A DNA stretch of 62,970 nucleotides, from contig NZ_JAMBOR010000021.1 in the NCBI RefSeq assembly GCF_023715845.1, positions 1 through 62,970 on the forward strand, read 5' to 3'. Shown in pieces: positions 27,191-35,915 of the stretch. This DNA is from Fictibacillus phosphorivorans. Lineage in GTDB: Bacteria > Bacillota > Bacilli > Bacillales > Fictibacillaceae. The notes beneath the pieces are model-generated. The model worked only from the letters and a program-made list of their open reading frames with translations. It did no database searches and was not told where the DNA came from. Every line of letters begins with the position of its first letter. Position 1 is the stretch's first letter. The translations under genes and the position numbers were made by a program.

Positions 27191-28498
27191 TTACATGGAT
27201 ACAGTCTCACTTATATGATTCAGCTGTTCTTCAATGATGTTAAGTCCTTTTTGTAGCTGTTCTTCTGAAATAACGAGTGGCGAGAGAATTCTGATCACAT
27301 TGCTATATAATCCTGCTCCCATAATCGCAACGCCGTTCAGGTTGCATAATGCGATAATTTTCTTTGCTTTGTCCGCATCTGGTGCTTTTGATTTCTTATC
27401 TTTCACGATTTCTAGTGCACACATGGCTCCGATTCCTCTTACATCACCGATAAATTCGTATTGATCTTTCCATTTAGTAAACGTACTCAATATGATTTCA
27501 CCAATTTTATTTGCCTTCGTTAATAACTGTTCTTCTTCGATCATGGAAATAACTTCAAGTGCTGCTACACAACCAAGTGGACTCCCGCCATATGTTCCCC
27601 CGATTTCTCCAGGAGCTGGTGCATCCATCATTTCAGCTCTGCCTGTTACTGCCGAAATAGGAAGGCCAGCAGCGATTGATTTAGACATCGTCATCAAGTC
27701 TGGAACTACATCAAAGTGCTCCATGGCAAACATTTTTCCAGTACGTCCGAAACCGGTTTGGATTTCATCTGCAATCAATACGATATTATATTTATCACAA
27801 ATCTGGCGGAGTCCTTTTATGAAATTCTTTGATGGAATTACAAAACCTCCTTCACCTTGAACAGGTTCAAAGATGATTGCTGCGATTTCTTCTGGGGGAA
27901 CTTCACCTAAAAAGAAGTCTTCAAACTTGTTTAAAATCGCTCTATCCGTTTCTTCTGTATTACGTTCATCTCTATAATAGTAAGGGTACGGCATCTTGTA
28001 TGTTTCAGGAGCAAAGGGACCAAATTCAAATTTATACGGTTTTACTTTGCTTGTTAATGACATGGCAAGAAGCGTTCTTCCATGAAAACCTCGTTCAAAG
28101 GAAATAATCGCTTTTCGTCCTGTATATTTCCGAGCTATTTTTATAGCGTTCTCTACAGCTTCTGCCCCGCTGTTTAAGAAGAAGGTTTTTTTGTGATGAG
28201 TCCCCGGGGTGATCTCGTTTAACTTTTCAGCGAGCTGGATGTACGGTTCATACATCATGACATGAAAACAAGGGTGAATATATTTATCAAGTTGTTTTTT
28301 TAATGCATCAACGACTCGTGGCGGGCAATGGCCGACATTAAGCGTGCCGATTGCACCGGCAAAATCAATGTATTCTTTGCCGTCAACATCTGTCATCGTA
28401 CTGCCTTTTGCATGATCCAGAAAACTCAATACCGTATTAAAGGGTCCTCTGGGGACATGCAATTCTTTTCTCTTTAATAACGCTTCTGATTTCTTCAT
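27191..28498 (-). CDS. gabT: 4-aminobutyrate aminotransferase
   Basis: 435 residues, class III PLP aminotransferase. GAIGTLNVGHCPP, FFLNSGAEAVENAIKIAR, ADEIQTGFGRTGKMFA and the PLP lysine in MSKSIAAGLP fit GabT, which moves the amino group of 4-aminobutyrate to 2-oxoglutarate and yields succinate semialdehyde. The start overlaps the yodQ stop by one base (TGATG). B. subtilis lacks a gabT in its kamA-yod operon, so this gene is an addition that would consume the expected C4 product of lysine breakdown (inference). Confidence 0.88.
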   Translation of the reverse strand: MKKSEALLKRKELHVPRGPFNTVLSFLDHAKGSTMTDVDGKEYIDFAGAIGTLNVGHCPPRVVDALKKQLDKYIHPCFHVMMYEPYIQLAEKLNEITPGTHHKKTFFLNSGAEAVENAIKIARKYTGRKAIISFERGFHGRTLLAMSLTSKVKPYKFEFGPFAPETYKMPYPYYYRDERNTEETDRAILNKFEDFFLGEVPPEEIAAIIFEPVQGEGGFVIPSKNFIKGLRQICDKYNIVLIADEIQTGFGRTGKMFAMEHFDVVPDLMTMSKSIAAGLPISAVTGRAEMMDAPAPGEIGGTYGGSPLGCVAALEVISMIEEEQLLTKANKIGEIILSTFTKWKDQYEFIGDVRGIGAMCALEIVKDKKSKAPDADKAKKIIALCNLNGVAIMGAGLYSNVIRILSPLVISEEQLQKGLNIIEEQLNHISETVSM

Positions 28499-29757
28499 CA
28501 GTTACTCCCCCCGCACCAGTCATAAATGGTTAAAGCGATAATCTCTGCCGCTTCGATTATCTTAGAAATTTCAATGTACTCATTCGGGTAATGTGCTACT
28601 GCCGTAACGCCTGGACCAAAAACAATGGAAGGTGTGTTTCCTACTTGTGAAAGCAGACCTCCATCTGTCCCCCATGGAGAAGCTTCTATTGTGGGGCGTA
28701 CTTTTTTTACGTGTTCATAGTTCTTAATAAGTGTACTCATGAGAGGATGATCCGTCTCAATCGATCCAGGAAGCCATTGTGCTCCAAACCATTCTACCGT
28801 GACCGGATTCTCAGATAGCCAATCATCCTGAATACTAGAAAGATAATCTTCTAATTCCTGTTTTACTTCCTCAAGTGTTTCATTAGGGGCAACACCAATT
28901 CTACCTTCTAATTTAACAGTATCAGGAACGGAAGATGGCCAGTTTCCGCCAGTTATTTTTCCAATGTTAATAGGTACTGGTATGGGTATATCCTTGTATA
29001 AGGGGTCCGTTATTCTTTCGTTGCGTTTCGTTTCAAGAGATTGAATTGCTTCTAATACGACAGCCGTTTTCTCGATGGCACTGATTCCTTCATAACGGGT
29101 GCCACCATGTGCAGACTTACCTTTAATCGTAACTTTAAACCACATGGATCCTTGTTGAGCCGGGAATATTTTCATATTTGTTGGTTCAGGAATGATGGCT
29201 GCGTCCGCCGTATACCCTCTAAGAACAGCTGCCAGTGTTCCTGCACCTCCACTCTCTTCTTCTATGACACTATGAAAATAAAGGTCTCCCTCTAATATAG
29301 TTCCTGTTTCTTTTAAAGCCTGAATGGCAAGAAGAAGAGATAAATTTCCTCCCTTCATATCAGTAGAGCCACGACCATAAAGCTTGCCATCTATGATCTT
29401 CCCGCTGTATGGATGGTCATCCCATTGTTTCAGATCACCTTCAGGCACAACATCAATATGTCCGTTTAAGACGAGTGACCGTCCATTTCCTTTTCCTCTC
29501 CAAATCCCAACTACATTGGGGCTCGTATTAAAGTTCGTACGGCTTGCACAAAAGTAAGGGTGTTTTGCAAGCTCTTCTCCATCAGGATGCCACATGTCCA
29601 CTTCGAGACCCATATCGTTTAGTTTCTTCGCGATCAAATTCTGAACGCCAGATTCATTTCCAGTCGTACTTGCTTCTTGAACGGTTTCCTGCAAGAATCG
29701 TATAGCCTTGTCTTGCTCATTCAACAGCCAATTTGAGAGTTTTTCTTTTAAAAGCAT
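28498..29757 (-). CDS. yodQ: M20-family deacetylase YodQ of lysine degradation
   Basis: 419 residues, ArgE/DapE type. Metal ligands are visible: LNGHIDVVPEGD, GRGSTDMKGG and the catalytic pair in VIEEESGG. These zinc enzymes remove acyl groups from amines. In this operon the likely substrate is an N-acetylated lysine breakdown product such as 4-acetamidobutyrate, which would release 4-aminobutyrate for the next gene (inference from order). GGGAGG precedes the ATG. Confidence 0.85.
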   Translation of the reverse strand: MLLKEKLSNWLLNEQDKAIRFLQETVQEASTTGNESGVQNLIAKKLNDMGLEVDMWHPDGEELAKHPYFCASRTNFNTSPNVVGIWRGKGNGRSLVLNGHIDVVPEGDLKQWDDHPYSGKIIDGKLYGRGSTDMKGGNLSLLLAIQALKETGTILEGDLYFHSVIEEESGGAGTLAAVLRGYTADAAIIPEPTNMKIFPAQQGSMWFKVTIKGKSAHGGTRYEGISAIEKTAVVLEAIQSLETKRNERITDPLYKDIPIPVPINIGKITGGNWPSSVPDTVKLEGRIGVAPNETLEEVKQELEDYLSSIQDDWLSENPVTVEWFGAQWLPGSIETDHPLMSTLIKNYEHVKKVRPTIEASPWGTDGGLLSQVGNTPSIVFGPGVTAVAHYPNEYIEISKIIEAAEIIALTIYDWCGGSN

Positions 29758-29777
29758 GATTGTCCTCCCTAAGCAAT

Positions 29778-30440
29778 TTATTGAAATACAGAAACTTTTT
29801 CATCCACAACTACAGCAGCACCTGTTGTCTCAATAACCTCATTGATCGTATATGGATTCATGATTTCCTTGAGAACTAATTTTCCTTTCTCACACTGAAA
29901 GACTGCTCTTTCAGTGATGATCATATGCGCCCCTTCTTTAACCGTAAGGGGCAGTGAACAGTCTTTCACAATTTTGGGGTTTCCGTACTTGTCTGTATGA
30001 TTCATTAAAATGATTACTTTTTTCGCTTTTTGTGCAAGGTCGATCGCACCTCCCATGCCTGGTACACGCTTTCCAGGTACGATCCAATTGGCGATATCGC
30101 CTCTCTCACTAACTTCCAATGCACCTAATATCGTTACATCAAGCAAACCTTTGCGAATGATTCCAAAAGCTGTGGCGCTGTCAAAGTAAGAAGCACCAGG
30201 CTGAATCGTTACTGGATATCCTCCCGCATTAGATAGGTTTCCGTCTTCCTCACCTTCAAGAGGTGAACCGCCCATGCCTAAAATGCCATTCTCTGTATGG
30301 AGCATAATATGTAATTCTTTTGGGATATAATCAGCAACTAGTGTAGGGATTCCTATGCCCAGGTTCACTGTCATACCATCTTTTATTTCGAGCGCTGCCC
30401 TTCTTGCGATCCTGTGCCTTGTTTCAATTCCCAAACCCAT
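29778..30440 (-). CDS. yodR: CoA-transferase beta subunit YodR
   Basis: 220 residues, ScoB/AtoA type. The catalytic glutamate lies in LHTENGILGMG, with NLGIGIPTLVADY near the N-terminus. With YodS it would move CoA to a 3-oxo acid made by YodT. The first 58 bases lie inside the end of yodS in another frame; GGAGTGG within yodS is the ribosome binding site. Such overlap keeps subunit ratios equal. Confidence 0.9.
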   Translation of the reverse strand: MGLGIETRHRIARRAALEIKDGMTVNLGIGIPTLVADYIPKELHIMLHTENGILGMGGSPLEGEEDGNLSNAGGYPVTIQPGASYFDSATAFGIIRKGLLDVTILGALEVSERGDIANWIVPGKRVPGMGGAIDLAQKAKKVIILMNHTDKYGNPKIVKDCSLPLTVKEGAHMIITERAVFQCEKGKLVLKEIMNPYTINEVIETTGAAVVVDEKVSVFQ

Positions 30441-31111
30441 TTCCAGTCCACTCCTTTACTTTGAATAATGTAATCAACATAAACACCAGGAGTAATGATT
30501 TCTTCTGGATTTAATGAGCCGATCGGCACAATTTCTTCAACTTCAGCGATCGTAATCTGTCCTGCTGTAGCTACAAGAGGATTTGTATTTCGCGCACTTT
30601 TGTCATAGATGAGATTCCCATAGGGATCTGCTTTTTTTGCATAGACTATTGAAACGTCAGCTGTTAAAGCGGTCTCGATCATATACTCTTTGTGGTTAAC
30701 CTGAACTTTTTCTTTGTTTGCTTCAACCACCGTACCTAAACCTACATCGACTAAAATACCGCCTAATCCCATACCCCCTGCCCTGATTTTTTCGGCGAGT
30801 GTTCCTTGAGGGACAAACTCAACGTCCAAAGTTCCCTCCTGCATCTGTTCACCAGCTTCCGGATTTGAACCAATATGCGAGGCGATCAATTTCTTAACTC
30901 GCTTTTCCGTAATCAATTTACCTGGCCCGATCCAAGGAAATCCTGTGTCATTGCTAATCAGAAAAATATCTTGAATATTTTTATCCAGAATGAGATTTAT
31001 GAGGGATGGAGGAGCACCTACTCCTCCAAACCCCCCTACCATCAGTGACATTCCGTCAAAAAAATATTGAGATGCACTTTCTAATGAAATTTGTTTATTT
31101 ACTTGTGCCAT
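30383..31111 (-). CDS. yodS: CoA-transferase alpha subunit YodS
   Basis: 242 residues, ScoA/AtoD type: GMSLMVGGFGGVGAPPSL, SNDTGFPWIG and GGILVDVGLGTVVE. Partner of YodR in a heterodimer. The tail (WELKQGTGSQEGQ) reads into the yodR frame region and may be longer than in relatives. It lies 14 bases after yodT in the same operon. Confidence 0.9.
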   Translation of the reverse strand: MAQVNKQISLESASQYFFDGMSLMVGGFGGVGAPPSLINLILDKNIQDIFLISNDTGFPWIGPGKLITEKRVKKLIASHIGSNPEAGEQMQEGTLDVEFVPQGTLAEKIRAGGMGLGGILVDVGLGTVVEANKEKVQVNHKEYMIETALTADVSIVYAKKADPYGNLIYDKSARNTNPLVATAGQITIAEVEEIVPIGSLNPEEIITPGVYVDYIIQSKGVDWKWVWELKQGTGSQEGQRSK

Positions 31112-31125
31112 CTCTCACACCTCTT

Positions 31126-32493
31126 TCAACTCGTGGCTTCCGTAATATATAAACCTTCAGAGATTAGTTGATTCGTAAGTTCGCAGATCGATTGATCTAA
31201 AATATCAATAATGTCATTGATCTGTTCTTTTGTAACCGTCAGTGGCGGAGAGATAAGAATAGAATCTCCTGAGAATCCGGTTACACCTCCAACCGCCGGA
31301 TAGACAAGCAGACCTTTTTCAAAGCAAATGGCAAGGAGACGGTCTGTGATCTTGTTAGAAAGCTCAAATGGTTCTTTCGTTATTGGGTCTTTAACGAGCT
31401 CAAGACCGCATAATAATCCTTTTCCACGAACATCGCCGATCAATGAATACTTCCATTGCAAACGCTGTAAATGGTTGAGAAGATAATCTCCCATCAATGC
31501 AGCATTTTCTTGGAGGTTATGTTTTTCCATATAATGAAGAACAGCTAAACAGACTGCCGCTGATTGTGGATTGGCACTGAACGTATGACCGCTCATCACA
31601 ATTTTACTTCCAGATTCAATCGCTTTCATCATTTTGTCTGATACGATTGTTGCAGCCATAGGAGTATAGCCTGCACTCATCCCTTTACCGATAGCGATGA
31701 TGTCTGGGACCACTCCCCAGTGTTCCATCGCAAACATTTTCCCCGTTCTTCCCATTCCTGTCATTACTTCATCAGCGATCATTAAAATATCGTACTTATT
31801 ACAAACCGCTCTGATTTTTGAATAATATTCATCAGGAGGAACGATGGCTCCGCCCGAAGCGCCAATTATTGGTTCAACAATAAAAGCGGCGATCTGCTCG
31901 GGCCCAATTGCCTGAACAATGTTTTCTAGTTCATCGGCGCACCTTATCCCGCATCCCGGATAGGTTTCTTTTAACGGGCATTGATAACAATAAGGTGCTG
32001 GGGCAACAGGGAAATCTTCCAAAAGAAAGTTAAAACGCTGCCTTCTTATCTGATGTCCAGACATTGACAAAGCACCTAGTGTAATTCCGTGGTAACTGGT
32101 CCATCTGGATAGTATCTTTGTTTTCGTGAAATTCCCTTGCTCTTGAAAATATTGAATAGCAATCTTTAATGCGGTTTCTGTCGCCTCAGAACCACTATTA
32201 ACGAAGAAAACGGAATTTAGATCTCCCGGTGCGATTTCTGCTAGTTTTTCTGCCAATGTTTCAGCAACATCACTCGTAAACTGAGATCGATATACAAAGG
32301 ATACATGTTTTGCTTGATTCCACATCGCTTCAGCAATTTCTTGAACTCCGTGCCCAATGTTGGCAGTAATCGCTCCTGATGATCCGTCAATGTACTGCTT
32401 TCCATCCTTATCGTATAGGTAGATTCCTTTACCGTGACTAATTACTGGATAATCATTTCCTAGAACCGGTTTAATGAGATGTGATTTCCTCAT
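31126..32493 (-). CDS. yodT: Class III aminotransferase YodT of lysine degradation
   Basis: 455 residues from the ATG (complement of 32491-32493) that follows GGAAGGAG by 8 bases; an 18-residue longer frame has no ribosome binding site. Fold-type I motifs: VFFVNSGSEATETALKIA, MIADEVMTGMGRTG and the PLP lysine in AIGKGMSAGYTP. In the operon it should transaminate the 3-amino group of N6-acetyl-beta-lysine to a 3-oxo acid (inference). Four cysteines (CYQCPLKETYPGCGIRC) form a cluster often seen in this subgroup. Confidence 0.87.
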   Translation of the reverse strand: MRKSHLIKPVLGNDYPVISHGKGIYLYDKDGKQYIDGSSGAITANIGHGVQEIAEAMWNQAKHVSFVYRSQFTSDVAETLAEKLAEIAPGDLNSVFFVNSGSEATETALKIAIQYFQEQGNFTKTKILSRWTSYHGITLGALSMSGHQIRRQRFNFLLEDFPVAPAPYCYQCPLKETYPGCGIRCADELENIVQAIGPEQIAAFIVEPIIGASGGAIVPPDEYYSKIRAVCNKYDILMIADEVMTGMGRTGKMFAMEHWGVVPDIIAIGKGMSAGYTPMAATIVSDKMMKAIESGSKIVMSGHTFSANPQSAAVCLAVLHYMEKHNLQENAALMGDYLLNHLQRLQWKYSLIGDVRGKGLLCGLELVKDPITKEPFELSNKITDRLLAICFEKGLLVYPAVGGVTGFSGDSILISPPLTVTKEQINDIIDILDQSICELTNQLISEGLYITEATS

Positions 32494-32567
32494 AAAAAAG
32501 GCTCCTTCCTCTAAGGGGTGAAAAGGAAATGCCCGAAAGTAGGACATTTCCTTATTAACATGAGTTG

Positions 32568-32840
32568 TTATAGCTTAAAATAATTTTTCTTTAAAAATCT
32601 TGGTATACTCATGAGCTCCGTAAACGAAATCGATTCACCGATCTTTTTTGTGTCAATAAGCATAAGCTGATCCTCAATTTCCTCTACAACGTGGTCTTCT
32701 TGATACTCCATTCCACAAGATGGGCAGGAAACTGAAGGAATGATCGTTATTTCGATTGCTCTTGTGCCGTCCGGCAGTTCCCAATAACCGGTACGTGCCG
32801 TCTGCTCGGCATTGTCATTTTCACACCATAAACACTTCAT
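32568..32840 (-). CDS. yokU: YokU family zinc-ribbon protein
   Basis: 90 residues from the ATG 5 bases after GGAGG. CLWCEN and CPSCG form a zinc ribbon, and YWELPDGTRAIEI plus EDQLMLIDTKK closely match B. subtilis YokU, which also sits beside kamA. YgiT-type domains often regulate or chaperone; its job in lysine breakdown is unknown. It lies 14 bases after the kamA stop. Confidence 0.9.
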   Translation of the reverse strand: MKCLWCENDNAEQTARTGYWELPDGTRAIEITIIPSVSCPSCGMEYQEDHVVEEIEDQLMLIDTKKIGESISFTELMSIPRFLKKNYFKL

Positions 32841-32854
32841 GTTATCCTCCATTC

Positions 32855-34282
32855 TTATGCATTCTTCTGTTCTTCAGGAGGGATTGAATCTCCTGCGTTT
32901 TTCTCTTGTTCTAATTTAAATTTTTTCTCTTTCAATTCATCACGTTTGTCTCGTTTATCTTTTAATGAACTATGTTCAGGATTTTTTTCATAATTTTCTC
33001 TTCGTTCTAAACGTTTTAAACCTTGCGGAACCAAGTTGAATGTTTCGTCACGCATCAATGCTGATATTCCAATGGCAGGTTTGATATGGTTGGTTCCCAT
33101 AATCTCATTAAAATAAGCATCCGCTCTGCCAGCTTGATAGTTTTGCGGTTCAGGATAAGAAGTGATGACACCTTCAAAGTTTCTGAGAACCACTTTTTCC
33201 GGAGATTGAGAGATTATATAATTTGGCTGAACGGCGATTTTTCCTCCTCCGCCTGGAGCGTCCACAACAAATGTTGGAACAGCGTAACCTGATGTATGCC
33301 CTCTTAAGCCTTCAATAATTTCAAGTCCTTTCGATACGGGAGCTCTGAAATGTCCGATTCCTTCAGAAAGGTCACACTGATAGATGTAATAAGGTCTAAC
33401 TCTTATTTTTACAAGATCATGCATTAACTTCTTCATGATTGGTACACTGTCATTAATTCCTGCTAGAATAACAGATTGGTTTCCAACCGGTACCCCTGCA
33501 TTCGCAAGCATTTCACAAGCTCTTTTCGACTCTTCTGTAATCTCTAATGAAGTATTAAAGTGTGTATTCAGCCACACCGGATGGTATTTTTTAAGGATAT
33601 TACAAAGATTTTCTGTAATTCTTTGCGGGAAAACTACAGGAGCTCTAGTACCGATTCGAATAATTTCAAGGTGTGGGATCTCTCTAAGGTTCTTTAAAAT
33701 ATATTCGAGAATATTGTCATTGATTAATAGACCATCTCCACCAGAAATTAAGCAATCTCTTACTTCCGGATTATTTCTTATATAATTAATAGCTGCATCA
33801 AGCTGCTTTTTTGGAACTCCCATACCGATCTGACCTGAAAACCGTCTTCTCGTACAATAACGGCAATACATAGAACATTGGTTAGTTACTAAAAAGAGAA
33901 CTCTGTCCGGATAACGGTGAGTAAGTCCAGGAACAGGTGAATCCTCATCTTCGTGAAGGGGATCCTCTAAATCGTACTTGGTCTTTAAAATTTCCTTTCC
34001 GATCGGTACAGACTGCATACGGACCGGGCATCTCGGGTCGTCTTGATCCATCAGCCATGCATAATAGGGTGTGATGTTCAATGGAATTGTCATCGTTGAG
34101 ATTTTTACGCCTTCTTCTTCTTCAGGAGTTAGATTGATCACTTTTCTTAAATCTTTTAAGTTTCTAATCGTATGGGTAAGCTGCCATAACCAATCATTCC
34201 ATTGCTCTTCCGTCACATCTTTCCAAAGCTCATATTCTTTCCAATGTTTTTTTGGTTGATATAATCCATTAACTACCGGCAT
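32855..34282 (-). CDS. kamA: Lysine 2,3-aminomutase
   Basis: 475 residues. A radical-SAM, PLP-dependent enzyme that turns L-lysine into beta-lysine. The cluster cysteines C136, C140 and C143 (CSMYCRYC), the PLP lysine K348 in DAPGGGGKIA, and D304 and D341 that bind the substrate amine in the family are all present. A charged C-terminal tail follows (60 residues rich in Lys and Glu). AAGGAGG precedes the ATG. It is the first gene behind a sigma-54 promoter. Confidence 0.96.
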   Translation of the reverse strand: MPVVNGLYQPKKHWKEYELWKDVTEEQWNDWLWQLTHTIRNLKDLRKVINLTPEEEEGVKISTMTIPLNITPYYAWLMDQDDPRCPVRMQSVPIGKEILKTKYDLEDPLHEDEDSPVPGLTHRYPDRVLFLVTNQCSMYCRYCTRRRFSGQIGMGVPKKQLDAAINYIRNNPEVRDCLISGGDGLLINDNILEYILKNLREIPHLEIIRIGTRAPVVFPQRITENLCNILKKYHPVWLNTHFNTSLEITEESKRACEMLANAGVPVGNQSVILAGINDSVPIMKKLMHDLVKIRVRPYYIYQCDLSEGIGHFRAPVSKGLEIIEGLRGHTSGYAVPTFVVDAPGGGGKIAVQPNYIISQSPEKVVLRNFEGVITSYPEPQNYQAGRADAYFNEIMGTNHIKPAIGISALMRDETFNLVPQGLKRLERRENYEKNPEHSSLKDKRDKRDELKEKKFKLEQEKNAGDSIPPEEQKNA

Positions 34283-34320
34283 ATATAATGACCTCCTTTA
34301 TTTCTACACCACATAACACA

Positions 34321-34337
34321 CGCAAGATTCATGCCAA
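34321..34337 (-). promoter_or_regulatory. Sigma-54 (SigL) promoter of the kamA operon
   Basis: The minus strand reads TTGGCATGAATCTTGCG, with GG and GC exactly 10 bases apart, matching TTGGCACN5TTGC. It lies 39 bases before kamA and beside the gene of a sigma-54 activator. A 16-bp palindrome TTTTGAAATTTCAAAA (34341-34356) adjoins its upstream side; a weak inverted pair AGAGC/GCTCT (34389-34410) is a possible activator site. Confidence 0.88.
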
Positions 34338-34440
34338 TTTTTTTGAAATTTCAAAACGATAAACAATGCCTTATAGTTTATGCAAGGTAGAGCGTTTTTG
34401 GGCCTGCTCTGTATTGGAAAGAACTTCATGAAAAAGAAAA

Positions 34441-34460
34441 ACCGCCGAAAAATCGGCAGT
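34441..34460 (-). terminator. Terminator after the sigma-54 activator gene
   Basis: On the minus strand CTGCCGA pairs with TCGGCGG and is followed by TTTTTCTTTTTC. Confidence 0.75.
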
Positions 34461-35855
34461 TTATTTTTGTTTCATTTTATATTGAAGCGTTTGCCTTGGA
34501 ACCTGCAATATTCTTGCAGCTTGCTGAATATTCCCGTCAGTTTGCTTTAAAGCCATTTTTATGAGCTGTTTTTCGTATTTTCCTAAAGCTTCCCTTAATG
34601 GGGGAATGGTTGAATGTTTAGGTATTGTTTTTTCCAATGTCATCGTATCTTTGATATGTTTTGGTAAAAGAGAAATTCCAATCGGTGAATCGTTATCAGC
34701 GAAATTCATACAATGCTCAATAGCGTGTTTCAGTTCGCGAATGTTCCCCGGCCATTTATATTCATATAGAAGGTGTTCAGCTTCTTCAGTTAGTCCCGTT
34801 ACATTCTTCTTAAAAGCAGTATTTAAATCTTTTATGAAACGATGGGACAAAAAAGAAATATCCTTGAGCCTTTCACGTAATGGCGGGAGTTCAATATAAA
34901 CGACATTCAATCGGAAAAACAAATCCTGTCTTAAAACGCCATTTGATAAACATTGTTCAGGACTTTCATTAAGTGCCGAAATGATCCTTACATCTACTTT
35001 TCTAACATTTGTACTTCCCACTCTCTGAACTACACCTTCTTGGATCACCCGAAGAAGCTTCGCCTGCAGTTCGATAGGCATAGAATTGATTTCATCTAAG
35101 AATAATGTTCCTTCGTCTGCTAGTTCAAAAACGCCTGGCCGGTCAATTGCCCCTGTAAAACTGCCTTTTGTTGTACCGAATAATATTCCTTCAAGCAAAG
35201 GCCCTGGAATAGCAGCGCAGTTTTGGACAACAAATGGTTTATTGGCTCTTGGTGATGCATGATGAATCGCTTGAACAAACATTTCCTTACCTGTTCCCGT
35301 TTCACCGTATATCATAATGGGAGAACTCGTTCTGGATGCTTTTTGGCATTGTTCTTTTATTTGGTTTAGTATGGGGTCAACACTTAAAATATCATCAAAA
35401 TAATACGTTGAATAAGATTGGTTGTCATTTTTACTCTTGGATTTCTTCATCTTTGCCTGCAATTCAAGCAGTTTGTCGGAAAGCTGTTTAACTTTTGATA
35501 TATCTTTTGCTACCTCTACTGCTCCGATCAATTCACCATTAAGCCAGAGCGGAAGTGTAGAATTAACTGTATCAATTTGTTTTCCTTTTCGATTCATGTA
35601 AGACTGATGTTTGTTGTATATAGGAGTACCTGTTTGAATCACCTTTAATAAAGTACTCGTTTCTTTTGTAAGTGAAGGAAATGCTTCTAAAACGTGTTGA
35701 TTATGTACCTCTTCCATAGTCAAGCCATCTAACGAAGCAGCTACTGAATTATAGAAGATCGTTATTCCGTTTGCATTAACTACATGAATGCCTTCATCAA
35801 TTGTTTTTAAAATTGCATTTAACGTTTCAGCTGTTTCCAAAGATCCAGAAATCAT
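34461..35855 (-). CDS. PAS/AAA+ sigma-54 activator (RocR-like), likely regulator of kamA
   Basis: 464 residues. A PAS domain (about 8-120), then the AAA+ domain with Walker A GETGTGKE (184-191), GSFTGA (231-236, the sigma-54 contact loop, usually GAFTGA), Walker B LFLDE (251-255) and RQDLFFRLNV, and a Fis-type helix-turn-helix at the C-terminus (GNIQQAARILQVPRQTLQYK). The gene ends about 120 bases upstream of the sigma-54 promoter. It probably senses lysine or a product through the PAS domain (inference). A similar activator is next to lysine and arginine genes in other bacilli. Confidence 0.9.
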   Translation of the reverse strand: MISGSLETAETLNAILKTIDEGIHVVNANGITIFYNSVAASLDGLTMEEVHNQHVLEAFPSLTKETSTLLKVIQTGTPIYNKHQSYMNRKGKQIDTVNSTLPLWLNGELIGAVEVAKDISKVKQLSDKLLELQAKMKKSKSKNDNQSYSTYYFDDILSVDPILNQIKEQCQKASRTSSPIMIYGETGTGKEMFVQAIHHASPRANKPFVVQNCAAIPGPLLEGILFGTTKGSFTGAIDRPGVFELADEGTLFLDEINSMPIELQAKLLRVIQEGVVQRVGSTNVRKVDVRIISALNESPEQCLSNGVLRQDLFFRLNVVYIELPPLRERLKDISFLSHRFIKDLNTAFKKNVTGLTEEAEHLLYEYKWPGNIRELKHAIEHCMNFADNDSPIGISLLPKHIKDTMTLEKTIPKHSTIPPLREALGKYEKQLIKMALKQTDGNIQQAARILQVPRQTLQYKMKQK

Positions 35856-35915
35856 GATACAACACCGCCTTTTTATGCCGATTTTTTGTCAGCAGAAGCG
35901 CCGGATTTTTGGCGC

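Noticed and set aside
34341-34356. Palindrome TTTTGAAATTTCAAAA as the activator site of the kamA promoter
   Set aside because: It begins only three bases upstream of the -24 box, too near for a sigma-54 enhancer; kept only as a note.
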